The position numbers and the translations under genes are program-made. Shown one piece after another: positions 9,185 to 18,327 of a stretch of 64,000 nucleotides of DNA. Position 1 is the stretch's first letter. Every line of letters starts with the position of its first letter. The notes beneath the pieces were generated by a model. The model ran no database searches. It had not been told where the DNA came from and saw nothing but the letters and a program-made list of their open reading frames with translations. Source of the DNA: G965230065 sp965230065. GTDB lineage: Bacteria; Bacteroidota; Bacteroidia; Cytophagales; Cyclobacteriaceae. The stretch lies in NCBI GenBank assembly GCA_965230065.1, contig OZ245942.1:3658001-3722000 (forward strand), in the 5' to 3' direction.

Positions 9185-9853
9185 TTACTGTCCTGCATTA
9201 TGGGTAAGCTCAATGGTGGTGGTAGGGGTGCCCGGTAAGCCCATAGCTCCTTTGAACTTCAGGAAAAGGCCGTCTTCTTTTCGGTACCAGTAATAAGATG
9301 ACCAAAGCTTTGACATGAAAAAGCCACAAAGCGTAAGCTTTACTTTGGTAGCTTGAAATGTGTTGTTATCCAGCTTTATCATTTCTGTGCCTACTTTTTC
9401 TGCACTGATTTTTAACGGATCAAGATCAGAAGATAGTTTGAGTATCCAAAAATCCAGTTCGTCCTCTTCAGACCTTACCCAGTCGGTCAGGGCATGGTCT
9501 ACTTTGCTGTGCCAATGCGCATCGTCAATTTCAACAACTTTATTGATCTCATTGCCATTAAAAGTTCCACGAATGGCAATGTCGTTACCTTTGCGTTCCA
9601 CATTAAAATCATGAGCCAGTTTGGTGTCTTTGTGCTGCCACCGTACCGTAGTGCCCTGGGGCATGATATAGTGATGAGAGAGACGGTTTTCATCCTTCAT
9701 CTCAATCATATAAACACCTTCATTCGCATGACTTTTCTTTATTTGGAAGTTTGTTGTTTCGTTATTGGTAGTCTCAGTGTAAGAATATTCCTGACCTAAG
9801 GAGGGCAAAAAATGTAAGGCAAGCAATGGGGCCAAGAGGAATTTCACAAACAT
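9185..9853 (-). CDS. Secreted hypothetical protein
   Basis: A 222-residue protein with ATG at 9853 and a clear signal peptide (MFVKFLLAPLLALHF, cut near SLGQ). The remainder is predicted mostly beta strand, rich in charged residues, with no recognised catalytic motif. The fold may resemble secreted lipocalin/DUF3108-like proteins, but this is not firm. It is on the same strand as the CBM9-like gene, 61 bp upstream, so the two may be co-transcribed. Confidence 0.75.
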   Translation of the reverse strand: MFVKFLLAPLLALHFLPSLGQEYSYTETTNNETTNFQIKKSHANEGVYMIEMKDENRLSHHYIMPQGTTVRWQHKDTKLAHDFNVERKGNDIAIRGTFNGNEINKVVEIDDAHWHSKVDHALTDWVRSEEDELDFWILKLSSDLDPLKISAEKVGTEMIKLDNNTFQATKVKLTLCGFFMSKLWSSYYWYRKEDGLFLKFKGAMGLPGTPTTTIELTHNAGQ

Positions 9854-10220
9854 ATTATCTTCATTTTTTTGGAAATGGTTCCTTAATATTTACCAATAAT
9901 TGAACCAGTGTTATTTTGTTTTGGCTTATTTTTAACTTCATTTTTTACTGTAAGGGTACATGGTTGGCAGCCGCATGCTTAACGCACAAACAGTAAGAGG
10001 TAGTATTAGTGTTCAAGTCTTTAAGATAAAGGAATTGATTTACTATGCTAGGCTTTTTCTGATTATTATTGTAAATACTGCCTTTTATTACATGTAATAC
10101 CACTTTTTAAGATTTCTTATTTCCCTTTCATTTTTTGGTTGTAACCTTTGAAGAATCATGAGGTTTATAAGCAGAACTTGAGTAAAATAATACATTCGTC
10201 AACCTCCATCTTTAAGCAAA
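9854..10220. other. Gene-free divergent intergenic region
   Basis: 367 bases between a leftward and a rightward gene. AT-rich, no credible ORF, no repeat shared with the rest of the window and no clear Bacteroidota -33/-7 promoter pair. It presumably holds both promoters. Confidence 0.5.
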
Positions 10221-12644
10221 ATGCTGTTAAACTACCTTAAAATCGCCCTCAGAAATCTGCTGAAAAATAAAGTATTTTCTTTAATCAACATCTTTGGCCT
10301 GGCTATCGGCATGGCGGCCTGCTTGCTCATTTTGCAGTATGTAACCTTTGAGCTGAGTTATGATGATTTTCATACCAACAAAGAAAATATTTATCGGCTG
10401 AAACAAGATCGATACGATAAGGGGGTGCTTTCAACCGAATGGGCGGCGGGTTGTGCGGCGATCGGTCCTGCCATGAATGATGCATTTCCGGAGGTGGAAG
10501 AATATGCCAAAATCAGGCCTTACGGAGGTGTTGTTATTTATAAAGATGCACCAGGCGGCCCTGTCAGGTTTAAGGAAGAGAAAATGTATTTGGGTACGGC
10601 TTCCGTACTGCCTATGTTTTCATTTGATTTGATAGCTGGTGATGAAGCCACGGCTTTGAAAGAACCTTACAAAGTGGTTATTTCCGAATCGGCTGCCAGG
10701 CGTTACTTCAAAGAGGAAGATTCCATGGGCAAAAGGATCAGTGTGGACGACCGAAATGAGTTTGAAATTACCGGTATTATGAAAGACATTCCGGAAAACT
10801 CACACCTGAAATTTGATTTTCTGTTTTCCTACGAAACTTTCGTACAATGGGCAGGGGAGGGCGCCAATAATGCCTGGCAATGGGATGGTTTTTATAATTA
10901 TGTTTCACTGCTTCAGGGCACCGACCCCCAGGCTCTGGAAGCTAAAATACCTGCTTTGATAGAAGAAAAAGCAGGGGAAGAGTTGAGAAAGTATGATGCG
11001 GGCATGGAGTTTTTTCTGCAACCCCTCACCAGTATTCATTTGTATTCCAACTACATGATGGAAGCTGAGGTAAATGGAGATGGAGATGCCGTTTATTCTT
11101 TACTGATCATCGCTTTTTTTATCATCATCATAGCCTGGGTCAACTATATCAATCTTTCAACGGCAAAATCCATTGACAGAGCCAAAGAAGTCGGCGTAAG
11201 AAAGGTGATGGGCTCCTTCCGTTCGCAGTTGGTCAGGCAATTTCTTTTTGAGTCTGTTTTACTCAATGCCCTGGCAGTACTGCTGGCTTTTGTGATTGTA
11301 CTGATTACCTATCGTCACTTTGATTTGCTTACAGGAAAAGAACTTACACTTTCCCTTTTTGGTACGGCAGCTTTCTGGTGGGCAGTGCTGGGCTTCTTTG
11401 TGGTAGGCGCTTTTTTCTCAGGACTTTATCCAGCTTTTGTTCTTTCTTCTTTTAAGCCGGTAAGCGTATTGAAAGGAAAGATGAGTACTTCCTCAAGGGG
11501 CGTATTTTTAAGAAAATTTCTGGTAGTGTTACAATTTACTGCCTCTGTTTTTTTGATTGCAGGTACGCTCACGGTGTATCAGCAAATTTCTTATATGCAA
11601 AACCAGGAATTGGGAGTAAACATCGCGCAGACGTTGGTAATTGAAGCTCCCAACATCGTCAATGATTCCATTTATGCCGACCGGGTACGTACATTTAAGA
11701 CAGAATTACTCAGGTCATCTTCAGTGAAAGCAGTAGCGGCTTCTACAGCTGTGCCGGGGAACAAGCCCGGTTGGAATGCCGGAGGAATCAGGTTGGTTCA
11801 TCAGGATGATAGTGAAAGTAAACAGTACAGGGTAATTGGCATAGATTATGACTTTGTGGATGCTTTTCAGTTGGAAATACTGGAAGGTAGGAATTTCTCC
11901 GAAAGTTTTACCAACGATGAGGGTTCAGTACTTTTCAATGAATCGGCCGTAGCAATGATGGGATTTGAAGACTTACAGGCAGCATTAGATGAGGACATAT
12001 TTTTCTGGGGAGATACCTTTAAAATTGTAGGAGTGGTAAAAGACTACCATCAGGAGTCTTTAAAAGCCAATTTTGACCCGCTCATTTTCCGGTGTTTGCC
12101 TGCCAGTAGAAGTTACTATTCTCTAAAAGTAGCAACCAATAATGTTTCTGAAACCATGCAGCATGCACAGGCAGTATGGAATGATATTTTTCCGGGCAAC
12201 CCTTTCGAGTACTTCTTTCTTGACGATCATTTTAACAATCAATACCAGGCTGATCTTCGCTTCGGAAAAGTTTTTGGCTTTTTTGCAGCCCTGGCCATTT
12301 TTGTAGCCTGCCTGGGGTTGTTTGGCTTATCATCATTTATGGCTGCCCAGCGCACTAAGGAGATTGGGGTACGAAAAGTGCTGGGGGCTTCTATTGCCAG
12401 CATCCTGGCTTTGCTCTCCAAAGATTTTGTAAAGCTGATATTGATAGCCGGGGTGATTGCTGTTCCTCTGGCCTATCTGGTTTTGCAAAACTGGCTGAAT
12501 AACTACGCTTTTCATATCAACCTTAACTGGTGGTTGTTTGTGCTGCCTATGTTGGCCGTGCTTTTCATCGCGTTATTTACGGTAAGCGTTCAATCCCTCA
12601 AAGCGGCCATGGCCAATCCGGTGGATACGTTGCGGGATGAGTGA
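10221..12644 (+). CDS. MacB/FtsX-like ABC transporter permease
   Basis: An 807-residue membrane protein of the Bacteroidota double-FtsX type. The N-terminus (YLKIALRNLLKNKVFSLINI) is the standard family opening with the first membrane helix. Then follow a MacB-like periplasmic domain, an FtsX block of three helices (about residues 285-410), a fourth-helix segment near 425, a second periplasmic domain and a C-terminal FtsX block (about 685-800, with KEIGVRKVLGAS). Such proteins work with an MacB-type ATPase in mechanotransmission across the periplasm, but no ATPase gene is in the window. Monocistronic by position. Confidence 0.9.
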   Translation: MLLNYLKIALRNLLKNKVFSLINIFGLAIGMAACLLILQYVTFELSYDDFHTNKENIYRLKQDRYDKGVLSTEWAAGCAAIGPAMNDAFPEVEEYAKIRPYGGVVIYKDAPGGPVRFKEEKMYLGTASVLPMFSFDLIAGDEATALKEPYKVVISESAARRYFKEEDSMGKRISVDDRNEFEITGIMKDIPENSHLKFDFLFSYETFVQWAGEGANNAWQWDGFYNYVSLLQGTDPQALEAKIPALIEEKAGEELRKYDAGMEFFLQPLTSIHLYSNYMMEAEVNGDGDAVYSLLIIAFFIIIIAWVNYINLSTAKSIDRAKEVGVRKVMGSFRSQLVRQFLFESVLLNALAVLLAFVIVLITYRHFDLLTGKELTLSLFGTAAFWWAVLGFFVVGAFFSGLYPAFVLSSFKPVSVLKGKMSTSSRGVFLRKFLVVLQFTASVFLIAGTLTVYQQISYMQNQELGVNIAQTLVIEAPNIVNDSIYADRVRTFKTELLRSSSVKAVAASTAVPGNKPGWNAGGIRLVHQDDSESKQYRVIGIDYDFVDAFQLEILEGRNFSESFTNDEGSVLFNESAVAMMGFEDLQAALDEDIFFWGDTFKIVGVVKDYHQESLKANFDPLIFRCLPASRSYYSLKVATNNVSETMQHAQAVWNDIFPGNPFEYFFLDDHFNNQYQADLRFGKVFGFFAALAIFVACLGLFGLSSFMAAQRTKEIGVRKVLGASIASILALLSKDFVKLILIAGVIAVPLAYLVLQNWLNNYAFHINLNWWLFVLPMLAVLFIALFTVSVQSLKAAMANPVDTLRDE

Positions 12645-12661
12645 TTATTAGCGTTAAGGCG

Positions 12662-13795
12662 TTATTTAGCCTTTTCAGGTTGGGGGGGAGGCTGGTTGGG
12701 TATTGTGACAATAAACTTGGATCCTTTGCCATATACAGATGCTAGCGATATTTTTCCGTTGAGCTTTTCTACTGCTTCCCTGGTAATGTATAACCCAAGT
12801 CCGGCTCCCTCACTTTTATTAGAACCCCGATAAAACATTTCAAATACTTTTGGGAGATAGTTTTGACGAATGCCCATACCATTGTCTTTGATAGCAACAT
12901 AAAACATGTCTGAAACTTTAACATCGATTTCAATGATGCTTTGCGGCTTTTCAATATCCCGGTATTTGATAGCATTGGAGATGATATTATTTAAAATAAG
13001 TGCCAGGCGATACGGGTCTGAAAACAACGCACGTTCCTGGTGTATGGTGAGCTTTTTGTCTATTTTGTCATAGTCGGGCAAATGCTTCCACTTTTCAAAG
13101 CATTCATTGATCAGGTTCTCTATTTCAATTTTTTCTGCCTTAACTGCGAGCCTGGCATTGTATGAGTATGACAGTATTTCTTTCAAAACATTGTCTAATT
13201 TATTGACAGTGTACCGCATTTTTTGCAGATAAGTTTCAATGGCTTTAGGATTAGCGGTATCTGTAAAAGCAATATTGATTAACCCCAGCAAAGAAGTAAG
13301 AGGAGAGCGCAAATCATGGGAAGCACTGTAAACAAATTTATCCAGCTCTTTATTAAGCCTTTTCAATTCCAAATTTTGTTGGCGGATCGCTCCCTCAGCC
13401 TTCATCTTTTGAAATTTCAATTTTCTTTGTTTTAAGGCCTGTGATATGGCAGGCCCTAACCTGGACAGATTAGATTTTAGAATATAATCATCAGCTCCTT
13501 GTTTAAGCACTTTTACAGCAAACTCTTCTGAAACAGCACCAGTAACAAGGATAAAAGGAATATCAGAAGAATACTTTTTACATAGTTTTAGGGCTTCCTG
13601 GGAGTTAAACTGGGGTAAGGAATGATCGGATAAAATGATGTCAGGTTCAAACTGTTTTAATTCAGAAATGAACTCGTCCTTGGTATCTACACGATGTATA
13701 TCGAAATAAAGCTCCTCTTTCCGCAAGGCTCTTTCTAACAACCCGGCATCTTCAGGAATATCTTCTAGCAAAAGTATTTTAAGAGGAGATTGCAT
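12662..13795 (-). CDS. Response regulator-histidine kinase fusion
   Basis: Cytoplasmic signalling protein of 377 residues from the ATG at 13795; a longer TTG-initiated frame to 13831 overlaps the upstream gene and is less likely. An N-terminal receiver (phospho-acceptor Asp57 in IILSDHSLP, Lys107) is followed by a short coiled linker, a HisKA domain (His160 in SASHDLRSPL) and a HATPase domain with NNIISNAIKYRD, KDNGMGI and GAGLGLYIT. The receiver-then-kinase order suits a kinase gated by phosphorylation from another kinase. It is the last gene of a three-gene operon, 5 bp after the single-domain regulator. Confidence 0.92.
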   Translation of the reverse strand: MQSPLKILLLEDIPEDAGLLERALRKEELYFDIHRVDTKDEFISELKQFEPDIILSDHSLPQFNSQEALKLCKKYSSDIPFILVTGAVSEEFAVKVLKQGADDYILKSNLSRLGPAISQALKQRKLKFQKMKAEGAIRQQNLELKRLNKELDKFVYSASHDLRSPLTSLLGLINIAFTDTANPKAIETYLQKMRYTVNKLDNVLKEILSYSYNARLAVKAEKIEIENLINECFEKWKHLPDYDKIDKKLTIHQERALFSDPYRLALILNNIISNAIKYRDIEKPQSIIEIDVKVSDMFYVAIKDNGMGIRQNYLPKVFEMFYRGSNKSEGAGLGLYITREAVEKLNGKISLASVYGKGSKFIVTIPNQPPPQPEKAK

Positions 13796-13800
13796 AGTTT

Positions 13801-14223
13801 TTAATTTGGAGGTTGATTCATTACCAGCCAAAAAAGTCCGATTTCAGATACTGCATGCATGAACTTATCAAAATCTACCGGCTTTACAATGTATGCATTC
13901 ACTCCCAGGTTATATGATTCAACAATATCTCGCTCTTCTTTGGAACTGGTAAGGATGACCACAGGTATTTTTTTTCGCTTAGGGTCCGATTTTATTTTTT
14001 GCAATACTTCAATACCACTGATTTTGGGCATTTTTATATCCAACAAAATAAGTTTGGGTAAGCTGGTAAAGTTTTCAGAAAAAATAAAATTCAATGCCTC
14101 TTCTCCGTCTTTGAGGTGAAGCAGGTTGTTGGCCATGTTATGCTTTTTTAATGCACGAATGGCGAGGCCCGCGTCATCCAAACTGTCTTCTACCAATAAG
14201 ATTTCTATGGGTTTGTTATCCAT
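13801..14223 (-). CDS. Single-domain response regulator (Rcp1-like)
   Basis: A 140-residue stand-alone CheY-like receiver. Acidic pocket Glu12-Asp13, phosphorylation site Asp62 in LLDIKMP, Thr92 and Lys114 (IVKP) are all present. The insertions are of the Rcp1 type found beside phytochrome-like kinases. With no output domain it probably shuttles phosphate between the kinase upstream (8-bp gap) and the receiver-kinase fusion downstream (5-bp gap). Confidence 0.93.
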   Translation of the reverse strand: MDNKPIEILLVEDSLDDAGLAIRALKKHNMANNLLHLKDGEEALNFIFSENFTSLPKLILLDIKMPKISGIEVLQKIKSDPKRKKIPVVILTSSKEERDIVESYNLGVNAYIVKPVDFDKFMHAVSEIGLFWLVMNQPPN

Positions 14224-14231
14224 TATTTTAG

Positions 14232-16499
14232 TTATTTAGGTATGGTAAAATAAAAAGTTGCACCTTCGTTTTCTTTAGCTTCAGCCCATAGTTTCCCACT
14301 GTGGCGCTCTACTATACGCTTGACCAGTGCTAGGCCTACGCCTGTTCCTTCAAACTCTTCAGCACTGTGTAACCGCTGGAATACATTGAAAAGTTTGTCT
14401 TTGTAGTCCATATTAAATCCTACACCATTATCACGGATAAAAAAACAAACCTGATGTGCTTCGGTATTGCCACCGATTTCAATTTCTGCTATTTCTGTTT
14501 TTCGACTGTATTTTATTGCATTAGAGATCAGGTTTACCCAAACCTGCTTAATCATTTGTACATCTACTGTAACCTCTTCCAAAGGATGCGTTTTTATATT
14601 GATGACTCTGTTTTGCTCGTGTGTCAAAAGTTCCTGCACAACACTTTCCACAATCGTATTCATGTTAATCTTTCTTTTCTCAATGCCTTTTCGGCCCAGC
14701 CTGGAAAATTCCAGCAAATCGTCAATTAACTGCCCCATCTTTCGGGCATTCTTGATGATTGTCCTCAGGGTTTTGTTACCTTCATCATCCAATTTTGGGG
14801 AATAATCTTCCTGCAGTATTTGCGCATAACCGGCAATAGAGCGTAGCGGTGCCCTGAGGTCATGAGACACAGAATAACTAAAACTTTCAAGCTCTTTATT
14901 GAGTGCTTCCAATTTTTCAGACCGGGTTTTCAGCATTTTATTCATGCGTGTGATCTCCATCTCGGCGTATTTTCGCCGGGTAATATCCTGTATTTGCGCA
15001 ATGAAGTATAGCGACTCTTTTGCCTCATTTCTTACGATAGAACCATTTAATTGTATCCATACAGATTGTCCGTTTTTATGAAAATACCTTTTTTCTATCT
15101 GGTAGGTATCAAGGGTGCCGGAGAGTAACTGCTGCACATAAGTTATGTCAGGTTCCAAATCGTCCGGGTGGGTAATGGTTTGGAAGTCAAGGTTTAGCAA
15201 CTCTTCTTCTGAGTAGCCTACAATTTCTCCTAATGCTTTGTTTACCTTCAAAAATTGACCATCTACATTTACCAGGGCAATGCCAATGGGCGAATACTCT
15301 AAAGCTAACCTGAACCGTTCTTCGCTTTCCCGCAAAGTTGTTTCAAGTGCTTTATGCTTTGCAATATTGGTCCTTAATTCTTCTTCTGTCCTCTTTGAGC
15401 TATCTATATTTTGGAATACTCCTTTTATGCCGATGGTTTTTCCTTCATTTATAATGGGAATGCCAATGGCACGCACCCAGATTTCATTTTTTTTGTGGGT
15501 AATTAATTTTAACTCGAGGTCGTAACTCTTTCCCTTTGCAATGGCATCCTCTACAGCTTCCTGTATCAACTCCTGATGGTCGGGGTGAAAAAAATTGATA
15601 CCTTCTTCTATATTTACAGAGTCTTGTATGGGTAATTCGTGGATGGCAAATACTTCATCTGACCAAAATATTTTTTTTGTACTCAGTTCCAGTTGCCACA
15701 CACCAATCTGAATATGTTTTTGTAAAGACTCCATCAACTGATTAGCCTGATAAAGCTCTTCATTAATGGACGCTAAATTTTGGGTTTTTTCTCTCACTTT
15801 TTCTTCCAAAGCTTCGTTGAGCTGTTTCAACTCTAGTTCTGCTTTTTGCCGCTGAAGAATTTCGTTTTCGAGTTTCTCATTCGCATCAACAAGCTGCCTG
15901 GTCCTTTCTGCAATAATTTTTTCGAGCGTATCCGGACTTTTTAACTCAAGGGCTTTAGGCACTATCTTAACCAAAGCAAATACAGTAGCTAATGAGACAC
16001 TGGCTGTAATAAACCGAATCAGGGCACTAAACCGGTATGCAGGCCACCAAAAAATTAGGGCATCAATCAAGTGTGTAAGCCCACAGGCCAAAATAAAGCC
16101 TATGAATAGAATAAATACGAACCTGAATGGAATATAACTTTTTCTTTGATAAACAAAAAACGCAAGGATGGACGGAATAGCGAAATAAGCCAGCCATATG
16201 AGCAAGTCAGACCCGATGTACAGCCAACCATGAAAGGAAGTCCATTCGCCACATTGCCATCGGGGGGGCCAACTGCCTGTTTCTAATAATGTTGTGAAAA
16301 AACTTTTCATTTGTAAACCCACAGGCATGGGTTGGACTGAAGTTGCCATCAAAGTAGGTGTGCATGCATTGGCAGTAGTATCTATATGGCAGGTGTTGCT
16401 GGCCTCGGCAAGGTGCACAATACCAGGATTTTGGGATTGTGCTTTTGTACCAAATGAAAAAAAATGAAGTACCAAAGTAAATACAAGTAAAAATTTCAT
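14232..16499 (-). CDS. Histidine kinase with ethylene-receptor-like membrane domain
   Basis: A 755-residue sensor kinase. A signal-like N-terminus (to about Ala20) and a Cys-containing exported segment precede three membrane helices (about 95-180) that match the ethylene-binding domain of plant ETR1. Every residue reported as important there has a counterpart: Asp98, Tyr105, Ile108, Pro109, Ile136, Cys139 and His143 (ETR1 Asp25, Tyr32, Ile35, Pro36, Ile62, Cys65, His69); Cys139/His143 in ACGLTHLI would be the Cu(I) ligands. A coiled coil (195-260), two PAS domains (about 263-370 and 390-510), HisKA (His546 in SVSHDLRAPL) and HATPase (FIRDNGVGF, GTGVGLALV) follow. A GAF domain, usual in plant receptors, is replaced by PAS. 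First gene of a phosphosignalling operon. Ligand is inferred, not shown. Confidence 0.9.
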   Translation of the reverse strand: MKFLLVFTLVLHFFSFGTKAQSQNPGIVHLAEASNTCHIDTTANACTPTLMATSVQPMPVGLQMKSFFTTLLETGSWPPRWQCGEWTSFHGWLYIGSDLLIWLAYFAIPSILAFFVYQRKSYIPFRFVFILFIGFILACGLTHLIDALIFWWPAYRFSALIRFITASVSLATVFALVKIVPKALELKSPDTLEKIIAERTRQLVDANEKLENEILQRQKAELELKQLNEALEEKVREKTQNLASINEELYQANQLMESLQKHIQIGVWQLELSTKKIFWSDEVFAIHELPIQDSVNIEEGINFFHPDHQELIQEAVEDAIAKGKSYDLELKLITHKKNEIWVRAIGIPIINEGKTIGIKGVFQNIDSSKRTEEELRTNIAKHKALETTLRESEERFRLALEYSPIGIALVNVDGQFLKVNKALGEIVGYSEEELLNLDFQTITHPDDLEPDITYVQQLLSGTLDTYQIEKRYFHKNGQSVWIQLNGSIVRNEAKESLYFIAQIQDITRRKYAEMEITRMNKMLKTRSEKLEALNKELESFSYSVSHDLRAPLRSIAGYAQILQEDYSPKLDDEGNKTLRTIIKNARKMGQLIDDLLEFSRLGRKGIEKRKINMNTIVESVVQELLTHEQNRVINIKTHPLEEVTVDVQMIKQVWVNLISNAIKYSRKTEIAEIEIGGNTEAHQVCFFIRDNGVGFNMDYKDKLFNVFQRLHSAEEFEGTGVGLALVKRIVERHSGKLWAEAKENEGATFYFTIPK

Positions 16500-16717
16500 A
16501 GGTGTTGCTAACGGCTTGTGGTTAACTACTTGAAAAAATAATTTTTATTCATTAGATTAATTTAAGTAATTGAATGGTTAAGAGCAAATACCCAATCTTA
16601 AATAGATAAAAAATATATGGTTTCGATGACAGTTACGGAAAATCTATTTTCTTGCGAATGTTTTTTATTTTGCATATTAACTAAACAACTCATTACTGGG
16701 AAACGAATGTAGAGAAA

Positions 16718-17185
16718 GTGAAAAAAATAAGTGATAAAAATTTCCTGGATATCATCGCAGCCACTCCGCTCGTATCCATCGATCTGATTGTAAGAAATGC
16801 GGAAGGAAGGGTATTGCTGGGCAAACGGGTGAACAGGCCTGCCAAAAATTACTGGTTTGTGCCAGGCGGGCGCATACGCAAAAACGAAAAGCTTGCTGAA
16901 GCTATGCAACGTATTTCAAAAACTGAATTGGGCGTTACCTTGACGATTGACCCGGTTAAACTATTAGGCAATTACGAGCACATTTATGAGGATAATTTTT
17001 TTGGAGAGGAGGGCATAAATACACATTACGTAGTGTTAGCGTATGAGTATTCCCTGGAAGAGAGCATGCGCATCAAACTGGATGATCAACACTCAGACGC
17101 AAAATGGTGGAAAGTAAGAGACCTGCTCAACAGCCCTGAAGTGCATGAGAATACGAAAGCTTATTTTATGGGTGCTAGATCATAG
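16718..17185 (+). CDS. gmm: GDP-mannose mannosyl hydrolase-like Nudix protein
   Basis: A 155-residue Nudix protein close to E. coli Gmm/WcaH. The N-terminal TPLVSIDLIV, GKRVNRPAKNYWFVPGGRI and INTHYVVLAYEY segments are hallmarks of this subgroup, whose members hydrolyse GDP-mannose to GDP and mannose and have a modified Nudix box. Translation begins at GTG 16718; no ATG is available in frame. Such enzymes usually sit in exopolysaccharide or O-antigen loci, but no other sugar-nucleotide gene is adjacent here. Confidence 0.88.
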   Translation: MKKISDKNFLDIIAATPLVSIDLIVRNAEGRVLLGKRVNRPAKNYWFVPGGRIRKNEKLAEAMQRISKTELGVTLTIDPVKLLGNYEHIYEDNFFGEEGINTHYVVLAYEYSLEESMRIKLDDQHSDAKWWKVRDLLNSPEVHENTKAYFMGARS

Positions 17186-17234
17186 CTACTGGTAACCGGA
17201 TCACCCTGTAAGTATCCAGAAACCAGTACCCAGC

Positions 17235-18074
17235 CTATTGAACTTCCTCAAAAGTATTACCTTCAGAAAGCGCTCCTGTTTCGTATCCTTTTTTGAACCA
17301 GTACATACGTTGTTCCGAAGTACCATGCGTGAAGGCATCGGGTACCACACGTCCCTGTGATTGTTGTTGCAGGCGATCATCACCAATGGCATTGGCTGCT
17401 CCTAAAGCTTCCTGAATGTCGCCATCTTCCAAAATGCCTTTCATCTGGTCGGCATGATGCGCCCACATACCTGCCAGAAAATCGGCTTGTAACTCTAGTT
17501 TTACCGAGGCGGCATTGGCTTGTTTTTCGCCAGACTGCCTTTGAAAATCATGTACTTTCTCTAATGTGCCCTGGAGGTTTTGTATATGATGTCCCACTTC
17601 GTGGGCGATTACGTAAGCCATTGCAAAATCGCCTGGAGCACCGAAACGGTTTTTGAGGTCATCATAAAAGGTAAGATCAATATAAATACTTTGGTCTTGT
17701 GGACAATAAAAAGGGCCTGTAGCTGCTGAGGCAAAGCCACAACCTGATTGATTGGTTCCTGAAAAAAGTACCAGGGTAGGCTCTTTATAATCCGCATTGA
17801 GTTGTTCTGCAAAAATTTTGTTCCATACGTCTTCTGTATCTTTCAGAACTACTGAAACAAATTGGGCATGTTCGTCCTGGGCTTCAGTTGTGCTGGATGA
17901 TACATTAGACTGAGGCCCCGTACCCATGTTGATGTAATCCATGGGGTTACCACCCAGGAGCGTTACAATAACAATAACGATGATGCCCCCCAGGCCCCCG
18001 CCTATGGCTACTTTGCCACGGCTACTCCGGCGGTCTTGTACATTGCCACTTTGTGATCTGCCACGCCATTTCAT
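17235..18074 (-). CDS. YpfJ-type neutral zinc metallopeptidase
   Basis: A 279-residue membrane-anchored metallopeptidase. It opens with MKWRGRSQSGNVQDRR, standard for the YpfJ/Zn_peptidase family, then a single membrane helix (about 24-41), then an exported catalytic region. The zinc site HEVGH is at residues 158-162, with the downstream acidic ligand in LELQADFLAGMW. The CGFASAATGPFYCP segment is conserved in the family. Physiological substrate unknown. Convergent with the Gmm gene, 49 bp apart. Confidence 0.93.
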   Translation of the reverse strand: MKWRGRSQSGNVQDRRSSRGKVAIGGGLGGIIVIVIVTLLGGNPMDYINMGTGPQSNVSSSTTEAQDEHAQFVSVVLKDTEDVWNKIFAEQLNADYKEPTLVLFSGTNQSGCGFASAATGPFYCPQDQSIYIDLTFYDDLKNRFGAPGDFAMAYVIAHEVGHHIQNLQGTLEKVHDFQRQSGEKQANAASVKLELQADFLAGMWAHHADQMKGILEDGDIQEALGAANAIGDDRLQQQSQGRVVPDAFTHGTSEQRMYWFKKGYETGALSEGNTFEEVQ

Positions 18075-18327
18075 AGTTAGTTTGTTTTAAGGTTGATAGT
18101 TGTTACTGCACATTTTTTTTCGCAAATTGTATACTATTCTTGAATTTATGGAAAAATGCGTGAATTGTACCAGAAGGGGTAAAAAAACAGTATGCATTTC
18201 CCCCGAACTGGGCATAAAAATCTACAACAGAATATAGATTGCACTTCTTTATATTTTATCAATCTTCTTTGTAAATTAACCCAAAGGCATACAAACCCAC
18301 TTAGTTTTTTTAGAAAATCTCATTGGC

